Assembly (NCBI GenBank): GCA_035556735.1
Contig: DATMFF010000012.1
Span: forward strand, 124,001 to 188,000
Direction of reading: 5' to 3'
DNA: 64,000 nt
DNA from: CANJBX01 sp035556735
GTDB taxonomy: Bacteria; Pseudomonadota; Alphaproteobacteria; Rhizobiales; Xanthobacteraceae
In this document: positions 24,786 to 31,913 of the stretch, one piece after another
How the letters are laid out: every line of letters starts with the position of its first letter
Position numbering within the stretch: position 1 is the stretch's first letter
Position numbers and translations under genes: made by a program
The notes under the pieces: model-generated
Databases searched by the model: none
What the model saw: the letters and a program-made list of their open reading frames with translations, nothing else
Told to the model about the DNA's origin: nothing

Positions 24786-26066
24786 ATGGCGCAGCTCACC
24801 GACGACTGCTTCGCCTTCTCCGGCCCGCTGCTGCCGATCGTGCAGATGGAGGCGATCATCGCCGAGCGCATCGTGCCGGTGGACGGCATCGAGCGCGTGC
24901 CGCTGCGCGCGGCGCTCGGCCGCGTGCTGGCGCAGGACGTGATCGCGCCGGTCGATGTCCCGGCATTCGACAATTCGGCGGTCGACGGATACGCGGTGCG
25001 CATCGAGGACCTCGACCCGCAGGACGAGACGCGCCTCACCGTCACCGAGCGCGTCACCGCGGGCCGCAGCGCGTCGCGCCCGCTCAAGCCGGGCGAGGCC
25101 GTCCGCATCTTCACCGGCGCACCGGTGCCGGAAGGCGCCGACACGGTGTTCATGCAAGAGGACACGCGCGTCGAAGGCGCGAACGTGATCGTTCCGCCCG
25201 GGCTTAAGCGCGGCGCCAACTTCCGCTACGCCGGCGAGGACGTGCGTGCCGGCGAGGTGATCCTTCCTGCAGGACGCCGGCTCGCCGCGCAGCACGTCGC
25301 GCTCGCGGCCGCCGTCGGCTTCACGGAGCTCTCCGTGCGGCGCGCCTTGCGCGTCGCGCTGTTCTCGACCGGCGACGAGATTGTCGAACCGGGCCAGCCG
25401 CTGCACCCGGCCGCGGTCTACGATTCCAACCGCCATCTGCTCGCCTCGCTCCTCGCGGGGCTCGGGGCGCAGGTCACCGATCTCGGCATCCTGCGCGACG
25501 CGCCCGACGAGCTTGCGGGCGCGCTCGCTGCCGCCGCCGCGGGCAACGATCTCGTGCTCACCTCCGGGGGCGTCTCGACCGGCGAGGCCGACCACGTGCG
25601 CGAGGCGGTGGAGAAGATCGGCCGGCTGGTGTTCTGGCGCGTCGGCATCAAGCCCGGCCGCCCCGTTTCCATGGGCGTGCTGCCGGGCGCGGGTGCCGGT
25701 GCGCGCGACGGCGCCGCGTTCGTCGGCCTGCCCGGCAATCCGGTGGCCGCCTTCGTCACCTTCGTGCGCGTCGTACGGCCGCTCCTGCTGCGGCTCGCTG
25801 GCGCGCTGCCCGAGCCGCTCGTCGCCGTGCCGGCGCGCGCGACCTTCCGCTATCGCAAGAAGAAGGACCGCCGCGAGTATCTGCGCGTCACTGCGCATGC
25901 GGGCGAGGGCGGCATGCTCGAATTGGAGAAATACCCGTACGAAGGCGCGGGCCTGCTGGCCTCGCTCACGGAGACGAGCGGGCTTGCCGAGATCGCCGAG
26001 GATGTCACCGACGTCGAGCCCGGCGATATGATCGGCTATCTGCCCTACGCGCTGCTGCTGGGCTGA
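24786..26066 (+). CDS. moeA: Molybdopterin molybdenumtransferase MoeA
   Basis: This is a 426-residue MoeA of normal length with all landmarks: DNSAVDGYAVR, PEGADTVFMQEDT, FSTGDEIVEPGQPL, LTSGGVSTGEADHV and GLPGNPVAAFVTF. It inserts molybdenum into adenylated molybdopterin. It is likely the housekeeping copy beside the fused and degenerate relatives upstream. The ATG at 24786 follows GAGGAGG; an in-frame start inside mobB is less likely. Its 3' end overlaps the end of convergent mobA by 22 bp. Confidence 0.95.
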   Translation: MAQLTDDCFAFSGPLLPIVQMEAIIAERIVPVDGIERVPLRAALGRVLAQDVIAPVDVPAFDNSAVDGYAVRIEDLDPQDETRLTVTERVTAGRSASRPLKPGEAVRIFTGAPVPEGADTVFMQEDTRVEGANVIVPPGLKRGANFRYAGEDVRAGEVILPAGRRLAAQHVALAAAVGFTELSVRRALRVALFSTGDEIVEPGQPLHPAAVYDSNRHLLASLLAGLGAQVTDLGILRDAPDELAGALAAAAAGNDLVLTSGGVSTGEADHVREAVEKIGRLVFWRVGIKPGRPVSMGVLPGAGAGARDGAAFVGLPGNPVAAFVTFVRVVRPLLLRLAGALPEPLVAVPARATFRYRKKKDRREYLRVTAHAGEGGMLELEKYPYEGAGLLASLTETSGLAEIAEDVTDVEPGDMIGYLPYALLLG

Positions 26067-26689
26067 GCGTCCGCCTGCGCCAGCTTCTCCGCCGCCGCCA
26101 CGTCCTCCGGCGTATTGACGTTGAAGAACGGATCGACCGGCGTGTCCGGCCACTCCGCGATCGCGACGCCGTGGCGCGCAGTCCACACCTCGATCTTGTG
26201 CAGGTCTTCCTCGACCACCGCGCGGCGCAGGTCCTCGCGCAGCGACACCGGCCACAGGCCGACCACGGGATGGCGCCAGTCGCCCGACTGCGCGCAGGCG
26301 AGGGGCTTGCCCTGCGCGGTGCGCGCCTCGTGCAGGCGCGCAACGACATCGGCCGGCAGGAACGGGCAGTCGCCGGGCACGCTCGCCATCCAGGCGATGC
26401 CGGGCGCGTTGGCCGCGGCCCAGTCGAGGCCGGCGAGCACGCCCGCGAGCGGGCCGGCGAAATCGGGCACGCTGTCGGGGATGACCGGCAGGCCGAAGGA
26501 TGCAAAGCGCGTGGGGTCGCCGTTGGCGTTGAGGATGATGCGCGCGCACCCCGGCCGCAGCCGTGCCAGCACGCGTTCGAGGATGGTCTGTCCGCCGATG
26601 CGGATCAGCGCCTTGTCGCCGCCGCCCATGCGGCGCGCCTGGCCGCCGGCGAGCACGAGGCCCAACGTCGGCGGAAACTTAGTCGTCAT
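26045..26689 (-). CDS. mobA: Molybdenum cofactor guanylyltransferase MobA
   Basis: This 214-residue nucleotidyltransferase has the signature LVLAGGQARRMGGGDKALIRIGG at the N-terminus (the substrate loop and lysine), then VPGDCPFLPADVV with the metal aspartate, and FFNVNTPEDVAAAE near the end. It joins GMP to molybdopterin. The start MTTKFPP was chosen because it overlaps the fdhD stop by 11 bases, as expected for coupled genes, and because upstream residues do not resemble MobA. Confidence 0.94.
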   Translation of the reverse strand: MTTKFPPTLGLVLAGGQARRMGGGDKALIRIGGQTILERVLARLRPGCARIILNANGDPTRFASFGLPVIPDSVPDFAGPLAGVLAGLDWAAANAPGIAWMASVPGDCPFLPADVVARLHEARTAQGKPLACAQSGDWRHPVVGLWPVSLREDLRRAVVEEDLHKIEVWTARHGVAIAEWPDTPVDPFFNVNTPEDVAAAEKLAQADAQPSSSA

Positions 26690-27563
26690 GCACCGCCGCT
26701 TTGCGCCGGTGCTTCGCACTCTCCTCCTCGACGGAGTCGAGATTCTGGTCGAACACGATGCGGCTCTCGCCCGCGAGCGCGACAAAGCGCTTGCCGCGCG
26801 CGCGGCCGATCAGCGTGAGGTTGGCCTTGCGCGCGAGCTCGACGCCCCAGGCGGTGAAGCCCGAGCGCGAGATCAGGATCGGGATGCCCATGCGCACGCA
26901 CTTGATCACCATCTCGGAGGTCAGGCGTCCGGTCGTGTAGAAGATCTTGTCGCCGGGCGGCACGCGCTCGCGGAACATCCAGCCGGCGATCTTGTCGACG
27001 GCGTTGTGGCGTCCGACGTCCTCCATGTAGACGAGCGGGCGCTCGCGCTGCGCCAGCACGCAGCCGTGGATGGCGCCCGCCTCCAGGTAAAGCGAGGGCG
27101 TGGTGTTGATCTCGCGGGTGAGCGCGTAGAGCCACGAGGTGCGCAGCTCGGCGTTGGGCAGCCGCGCCTCCTCGATCACGTCCATCAGGTCGCCGAACAC
27201 GGTGCCCTGCGCGCAGCCGGAGGTCTGCACTTTCTTCTTGAGCTTGGCCTCGTAGTCGGTCGGCCGCTGCGTGCGCACGACCACGACCGAGAGTTCCTCG
27301 TCGTAGTCGACGCCGGTGACGACGTCGTCCGCCTGCAGCATGTTCTGGTTGAGCAGGTAGCCGAGCGCGAGGTAGTCCGGATAGTCGTTGATGGTCATGG
27401 CGGTGACGATCTCCTGTGCGTTCAGGAAGATCGTCAGGGCGCGCTCGACCGTGACCGAGGTCTCGACCGGCATGCCGGTCTGGTCGATGCCGGTGACGCG
27501 CTCGGTCAGCCGCGGATCGTGCGGATCGGGCCTGATGATGTAGCTGTCGCGGCCGGGCGCCAT
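26679..27563 (-). CDS. fdhD: Formate dehydrogenase accessory sulfurtransferase FdhD
   Basis: This 294-residue protein has FdhD hallmarks: MTINDYPDYLALGYLLNQ, YMEDVGRHNAVDKIAGW and TTGRLTSEMVIK, with LISRSGFTAWGVELARK later. FdhD moves sulfur from IscS to the molybdenum cofactor before it is inserted into formate dehydrogenase. The canonical CxxC loop is reduced to one cysteine in TSGCAQGTVFGD, a variant seen in some family members. It is the first gene of an fdhD-mobA pair. No formate dehydrogenase structural genes are in the window. Confidence 0.93.
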   Translation of the reverse strand: MAPGRDSYIIRPDPHDPRLTERVTGIDQTGMPVETSVTVERALTIFLNAQEIVTAMTINDYPDYLALGYLLNQNMLQADDVVTGVDYDEELSVVVVRTQRPTDYEAKLKKKVQTSGCAQGTVFGDLMDVIEEARLPNAELRTSWLYALTREINTTPSLYLEAGAIHGCVLAQRERPLVYMEDVGRHNAVDKIAGWMFRERVPPGDKIFYTTGRLTSEMVIKCVRMGIPILISRSGFTAWGVELARKANLTLIGRARGKRFVALAGESRIVFDQNLDSVEEESAKHRRKAAVHDD

Positions 27564-27620
27564 GGCCCGACAATGTGGCTTCGCCGGGCGCTTTTCAAGG
27601 CTTTAACCCTACGGAATGAC

Positions 27621-27649
27621 TTGAAAATATCCCCCGGGGCGGGCAATGA
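27621..27649 (+). promoter_or_regulatory. Possible promoter of tRNA-Ser
   Basis: TTGAAA at 27621-27626 is a fair -35. Seventeen bases on, CAATGA at 27644-27649 is a weak -10, placing the start near the tRNA 5' end at 27660. The assignment rests on spacing only. Confidence 0.3.
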
Positions 27650-27659
27650 AGTGCCGTCC

Positions 27660-27749
27660 GGAGGGATGGCCGAGTGGCTTAAGGCGCACGCTTGGAAAGC
27701 GTGTATACGGGAAACCGTATCGAGGGTTCGAATCCCTCTCCCTCCGCCA
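27660..27749 (+). tRNA. tRNA-Ser (anticodon GGA)
   Basis: The 90-base sequence folds as a class II tRNA: acceptor GGAGGGA with TCCCTCC, a D-arm starting GCCGAGTGGCTTAAGGC, anticodon stem-loop CGCTTGGAAAGCG with GGA in the loop, a long variable arm (TACGGGAAACCGTA), and the T-arm GGGTTCGAATCCC. G is the discriminator and CCA is encoded. The anticodon reads UCC and UCU serine codons. A perfect 20-bp palindrome begins inside its CCA end, and a decayed copy of its 3' end occurs at 49943. Confidence 0.97.
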
Positions 27750-27790
27750 GTCCTGACCAGCATGCCGTCAGGCATGCTGGTCAGGACTGG
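27747..27790. repeat. Perfect 20-bp inverted repeat starting at the tRNA CCA end
   Basis: CCAGTCCTGACCAGCATGCC, the loop GTCA, then its exact reverse complement. The left arm includes the CCA tail of tRNA-Ser. No T-run follows, which argues against a simple terminator. A degenerate copy of the same element follows the tRNA fragment at 49943, so it is a recurring unit attached to this tRNA end. Confidence 0.8.
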
Positions 27791-27806
27791 AGTGGACGGG
27801 AGATAA

Positions 27807-27896
27807 CGAACCCTCGATGTTCGCGCGCCTCGTTTTTGTCTGTGACAGAACGAGGAGCGAAAAGGACGCGCTCGCTGCGCGAGCGCGTTGGGTTCG
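27807..27896 (+). other. Candidate structured RNA segment downstream of tRNA-Ser
   Basis: CGAACCC (27807-27813) can pair with GGGTTCG (27890-27896), enclosing two hairpins: CCTCGTT/AACGAGG (27828-27834 with 27849-27855) and ACGCGCTCG/CGAGCGCGT (27866-27874 with 27880-27888). This gives a closed three-way junction, followed by an intrinsic-terminator-like hairpin. No protein-coding signal is apparent. It could be a small RNA or a relic of a mobile element. Confidence 0.3.
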
Positions 27897-27915
27897 AATC
27901 TTATCGGCTCAAATC

Positions 27916-27942
27916 GTTGGGCGTGTTCCGCCAACCCTTTTT
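27916..27942 (+). terminator. Intrinsic terminator-like hairpin with T-run
   Basis: GTTGG and CG pair with CG and CCAAC around the loop TGTTC, with one bulged G, and five T residues follow after CC. It would end a plus-strand transcript coming from the tRNA-Ser or the structured segment upstream. Confidence 0.45.
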
Positions 27943-28299
27943 GTAGGCTCTTCCCCGCCGAAACGAAAAGGTTGCGCTTGGATGTCGCCTGCGTTTCCGG
28001 ACGCCCGGCGGATGGCCGCGATTCGCCCCTTCTGATCCGTCAGGTGCGGTGGAACTTGGTAACGCATTCATCGAGGCGTCGGGACGCCGCGTCGACTGGA
28101 TTCATATTCCCGTGCTTGGTATTGCCGCTGGCGATGGTCGCCTCAACGACCGAGGGCGCGCCGACGAAGTCACCAAAGCAAGAGGCTTCGGCGCCGTCCA
28201 TCACGTCGATGCGCCTCGCATGAGTGCCGTGCAGACCGTGCATTGCGAACGTGCCCTATCCCTGCGAGCATGTTGCGCGCGAAAAACAGGGAGAGAAAC

Positions 28300-29292
28300 G
28301 TGTTTGCACGAGGGACGCGCCTGGCGCTCGCCGCCGCACTGGTTGTCGCCGCTGACTGCGCTCAGGCAGCCGAGGACGCCTGCACCAGTTTGACGCCGGC
28401 GGCGATGGGCGGGCCGACGGCCACCGGCGGCGACAATCGCATTGCGTTGCGCTGGCTGTCGACGTCGAATTACGAGCTGATTTTCCGCGACAAGGTCTAT
28501 CTCCTCGATGCGTACTTCCTGCAAGGACCGCGCGCTCGCCCCACCGGCATCGTTCCAAGCGAAACGAAAAACGTGGACGCGATCTTCATCGGGCATGCGC
28601 ACTTCGACCACATGTCCGATGCCGTGCCGGTCGCCGAGAAGACCAAAGCTCGGGTCTACGGCGCAAAAATCACCGTCGAGACGGCGTACAAGCTTGGCCT
28701 CCCGCAGGGGCAGGGAACGTCCGTATCGGATGGCCAAACGTTGACGTTTCCCGGCATGACCGTGGACGTCGGCCTCGCCGAGCATTCGACCTTGTCGCGC
28801 GCCGTTCTCGATGGACTTCGAAAGCTTTACGAGGTGTCCGCCGGCGCGGCCACGCCCGATCAGCAAAGTGCCGAGAAGACGATATTGGCCAAGGGAACGT
28901 TTGCGCCGGAGGTGATCAAGGAAGGCACGATGGCCTATGCCTTCACGTTCGACACCGGCTTCAAAATGGTCTGGCTCGACAGCGCCGGGCCGGTGACCGA
29001 AGGCGTGCGCGCACTCGCGCAGAAGCTAGGCCCTGTCGATCTCGCCATCATCGCCTACCAGGGCCAGCCGGTGGCGCAGGTCCAGGTGCCGGTGACGCTC
29101 GAGCTCGTGAAGCAGTTCAAGCCGCGCATTTTCCTGCCGGCGCACCACGACCAGATCTTCGGTCTGTTCCTCGACCTCGGCGTTGAGCCGCTGTTCGAAG
29201 CGATCCGGGAGGCTCTTCCGGGAACGCAGACGATCGCTCCGCTCCACCGCCAAGGCCTGTGCTTCGATATCAGCAAGGCTGGCGGCAAGTAG
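28300..29292 (+). CDS. Secreted metallo-beta-lactamase-fold hydrolase
   Basis: This protein of about 330 residues has a signal peptide (RGTRLALAAALVVAADCAQA) and the MBL metal motif HAHFDH in IFIGHAHFDHMSD, with later AEHST, KMVWLDSAGP and LPAHHDQIFG segments. It resembles UlaG-like lactonase/phosphodiesterase relatives acting in the periplasm; the substrate is unknown. The GTG at 28300 was preferred because GGGAGAG lies seven bases upstream and the signal peptide begins at once; an ATG at 28270 would add ten residues. Codon use seems less GC-biased than in the fix and phn genes, and the gene starts the accessory stretch after the tRNA. Confidence 0.75.
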   Translation: MFARGTRLALAAALVVAADCAQAAEDACTSLTPAAMGGPTATGGDNRIALRWLSTSNYELIFRDKVYLLDAYFLQGPRARPTGIVPSETKNVDAIFIGHAHFDHMSDAVPVAEKTKARVYGAKITVETAYKLGLPQGQGTSVSDGQTLTFPGMTVDVGLAEHSTLSRAVLDGLRKLYEVSAGAATPDQQSAEKTILAKGTFAPEVIKEGTMAYAFTFDTGFKMVWLDSAGPVTEGVRALAQKLGPVDLAIIAYQGQPVAQVQVPVTLELVKQFKPRIFLPAHHDQIFGLFLDLGVEPLFEAIREALPGTQTIAPLHRQGLCFDISKAGGK

Positions 29293-29310
29293 CAGACCGC
29301 GACACCGGAA

Positions 29311-29340
29311 ACGATGCCCGGGCGCCCGCCGGGGCATCGT
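29311..29340. terminator. Hairpin between convergent genes
   Basis: ACGATGCCC and GGGCATCGT form a 9-bp stem around a GC-rich 12-base loop, between the ends of the MBL gene (plus) and the binding-protein gene (minus). It probably serves as a bidirectional terminator, although no long T-run is present. Confidence 0.55.
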
Positions 29341-29405
29341 CACTTGCGGACCAAGGTACGGCTGGGATCAGTTCGCTCGCACGAGCGAAGCGGTGTGCTC
29401 CAGCG

Positions 29406-30605
29406 TCAGTTGCTCTTCGGCGGATTCTCGAGCTTCCAAGGGTCCTTCACCATGGGAAGCGTCTCGAGGTCGATGTTCACAAGTCGTCCGTCGCGCCGCT
29501 CCACGCGGCGGATGTAAATGTTCTGAACGATCTCGCGCTCCTCGGGATCGATCATGATCGGTCCGCGCGGACTCTCGAGCTTCTGTCCTTTCATGAAATC
29601 GACGTACTTCGACCCTTCCGCTTTCGCCCCGAGGGCGGCAACGGCGCGATAGATCAAATGTGTGCCGTCCCAGGCCGCAGCGGAAGCAACGTCGGGGATC
29701 GCATCTTCACCGAACATCTTCACCAGCTGCGCGCGCATCTTTTTGTTCTCGGGCGTCGAGTTCGATGCCGTGTAGGGGAAAGCCGACAATGTTCCGATCA
29801 CGTCATCGTTGAACTTTTTCAGATAGACGGCCGATGTCTCGCCGCCGGCCATCAGCTTGATGCCCGCAGCCTTCAGTCCGCGCTCGTTGAACGCCTTGAG
29901 GAATGCGATCGACGTCGAGCCGCCCGGCTGCATCATATAGACCGCGTCCGGCTTGGCGTTGAGCATCTTCTCCATGTAAATGGAAAAGTTCGATTCGTTC
30001 ATGGGCGTTCGAATGCTGCCGACGATCTCACCGCCCGCCGCCTTGAAGGCTTTGATGAAGAACGTTTCGGCATCGTACCCAGGCCCGAAGTCGCTCACCA
30101 CCGTGAACACCTTGCGGACGCCGTTCTTGTAGGCCCACTCGGCCATCGGCCCGGCGTACTGCGGGACAGTCATGCTCAGACGGACGTAGAAGGGTGATGC
30201 TCGCGTGACCGACGCGGTCGCGGCATTCATGATGATGACCGGCACCTTGGCTTCGTTCGCGATGTCGGCGACGGCGAGTGCGTGAGGCGTGAGGTCGAAA
30301 CCCGCGAGGAACTTGACCCGGTCGCGCAGCACGAGTTCTTCGGCAAGCTGCTTCGCCTTGGCCGGACCGGCCGAGGTGGCGTCGCGGTTGACGAACTCGA
30401 TCGAGATCTGCTCGCCCGCGGGCCCCTTGACGGTGTTGCCGTGGAGCGCCTGGTAAGCCTGAATGGCCTGCTGGAACTGCGAGCCGTAAACCGCAAATGC
30501 TCCCGTAAAATTGGCGATCAGTCCAACCTTGACCGTTTCGGCTGCGTGCGCGGCGGACCCGGAGATGACGGCTGCGGCCGTCGCAATGGCAACGAGGAGT
30601 CGCAT
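29406..30605 (-). CDS. Branched-chain amino-acid-type ABC transporter substrate-binding protein (orphan)
   Basis: This 399-residue periplasmic-binding protein has a signal peptide (RLLVAIATAAAVISGSAAHA) and the type 1 PBP fold of the LivJ group: VKVGLIANFTGAFAVYG at the mature N-terminus, RDATSAGPAKAKQLAEELV, VPVIIMNAATASVTRASPF, VFTVVSDFGPGYDAETFF and DAVYMMQPGGSTSIAFLKAF. It binds a small amino acid or carboxylate ligand that cannot be named. No permease or ATPase gene of an ABC importer adjoins it. A 74-bp repeat, also found before the copper ATPase, lies 71 bp upstream of its start. Confidence 0.88.
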   Translation of the reverse strand: MRLLVAIATAAAVISGSAAHAAETVKVGLIANFTGAFAVYGSQFQQAIQAYQALHGNTVKGPAGEQISIEFVNRDATSAGPAKAKQLAEELVLRDRVKFLAGFDLTPHALAVADIANEAKVPVIIMNAATASVTRASPFYVRLSMTVPQYAGPMAEWAYKNGVRKVFTVVSDFGPGYDAETFFIKAFKAAGGEIVGSIRTPMNESNFSIYMEKMLNAKPDAVYMMQPGGSTSIAFLKAFNERGLKAAGIKLMAGGETSAVYLKKFNDDVIGTLSAFPYTASNSTPENKKMRAQLVKMFGEDAIPDVASAAAWDGTHLIYRAVAALGAKAEGSKYVDFMKGQKLESPRGPIMIDPEEREIVQNIYIRRVERRDGRLVNIDLETLPMVKDPWKLENPPKSN

Positions 30606-30675
30606 TGGCGCTTCTTCCCTTCTATTTTGCTATTGTAGTTGTCTGTTCTAGTCGCGGATCGAGCCTACAGCGGCG

Positions 30676-30749
30676 CGCGTCAATCGATCAACGCAAGCAA
30701 GAGCATGGCTTGGCCGCGCAACCAGCACAGATGCGCCGTCCGGGACGGC
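30676..30749. repeat. 74-bp repeat, copy 1
   Basis: This segment agrees at 68 of 74 positions with 34068-34141, without gaps, and weaker similarity continues beyond its right end. It lies 71 bp upstream of a minus-strand gene, and the other copy lies 76 bp upstream of another. Both copies have the same orientation. The origin is unknown; a shared upstream regulatory region or a mobile-element scar are possible. Confidence 0.85.
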
Positions 30750-30854
30750 CCCCATCACGCCGGCGCGGCGTACGCAACGTCTAGCTATGGTTGGTGGTTA
30801 CGGTGAGGGCGGCTAGCCGCCCAGTGACCCAACTCCAGATGCGTGGAGGCCGAC

Positions 30855-31865
30855 ATGCACATCGCCGTATTCGAAACCGAGGAATGGGAGCGCAAAGCCT
30901 GCTTGCGCCTTGAGCCGCATCATCGCGTACACTGTACGTCAGAGCCGTTGGCGCAGCGCAACGCGGCCGATTTCTCCGACGCGGAGGTTCTCAGCCCGTT
31001 TGTGAATTCGCGGCTCGACGGGTCCGTTCTTTCACATTTCCCGGCGCTCAAGTTCATAGCGACTCGGTCTACCGGGTACGATCACATCGACCTCGATTAT
31101 TGCGCCAAACACGGCGTCATCGTCTCGAACGTGCCAGACTATGGCGACTCGACCGTCGCGGAGCATGTTTTTGCCCTGCTGCTCGCCGTGGCGCGCAACT
31201 TGGTGGAGGCGGTGGAACGGACGCGTCGCGGGCGTTTTGTCCAGTCCGGATTGCGTGGCCTGGAATTGCGCGACAAGGTGCTCGGCGTGATTGGCACTGG
31301 ACGCATCGGGCTGCGGGTGATCGAAATCGCCCGCGGGTTCGGCATGCACATCATGGCCTATGATGTCAGGCAAGACCAAGCTGCTGCGGCGCGCCTCGGC
31401 TTCACCTACGCCGGTCTTGACGAGCTACTTGCCGCCGCCGACGTTACAACGCTGCACGTGCCGGCGACGCCTGGCACCCTCCGCATGATCTCAGATCGCG
31501 AGTTTTCCCGGATGAAACAGGGCGCGATTCTCATCAACACGGCTCGCGGCAATATCGTGAATATTGAGGCTCTGGTGCGCGCGCTGGCGGATGGGAAGCT
31601 TCGAGCGGCCGGGCTTGATGTCCTGCCGCAGGAGCCGCTGATCCGGGAAGAAGCGGCAATATTCCGCAATGGCGCGGTCAGGGATGCCGACGACCTCAAG
31701 GCGCTCGTGGCAAATCATGTGCTCCTGCGCTTTCCCAATGTGATTGTCACGCCGCATAACGCCTACAACACCGAGGCGGCGTTGCAACGAATTATCGGCA
31801 CGACGCTTGCCAATATCGAGGCGTTTGCCGGCGGGACGCCACAGAACGTCGTATCTCGACGCTGA
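30855..31865 (+). CDS. D-2-hydroxyacid dehydrogenase (D-lactate dehydrogenase-like)
   Basis: This 336-residue enzyme has the NAD-binding motif GTGRIGLRVIEIARGFG near residue 145 and the family catalytic set: Arg in NTARGNIVNIEAL, Glu in DVLPQEPL and His in TPHNAYNTEAA. The N-terminal HIAVFETEEWER and ATRSTGYDHIDLDYC fit D-lactate dehydrogenases that interconvert 2-oxo acids and D-2-hydroxy acids. The ATG at 30855 follows GGAGG at six bases; a GTG four codons upstream is less likely. It is convergent with the copper ATPase gene and lies between the two copies of the 74-bp repeat. Confidence 0.88.
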   Translation: MHIAVFETEEWERKACLRLEPHHRVHCTSEPLAQRNAADFSDAEVLSPFVNSRLDGSVLSHFPALKFIATRSTGYDHIDLDYCAKHGVIVSNVPDYGDSTVAEHVFALLLAVARNLVEAVERTRRGRFVQSGLRGLELRDKVLGVIGTGRIGLRVIEIARGFGMHIMAYDVRQDQAAAARLGFTYAGLDELLAAADVTTLHVPATPGTLRMISDREFSRMKQGAILINTARGNIVNIEALVRALADGKLRAAGLDVLPQEPLIREEAAIFRNGAVRDADDLKALVANHVLLRFPNVIVTPHNAYNTEAALQRIIGTTLANIEAFAGGTPQNVVSRR

Positions 31866-31913
31866 CGCGCGCCCCGAGGCTTGCCGTCACCGCTGGGTTA
31901 AATCCGTGCTCAG

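Noticed and set aside
22130..25219. A 1029-codon open frame on the minus strand
   Set aside because: It is antisense to the MoeA-like, MoeA-fusion and mobB genes, rich in Arg/His/Gly/Ala with no recognisable fold; a consequence of high GC and codon bias.
28040..28243. A 67-codon minus-strand frame with moderate GC3 bias
   Set aside because: No recognisable family, no clear ribosome binding site, and it lies in gene debris after the tRNA; too little to call a gene.
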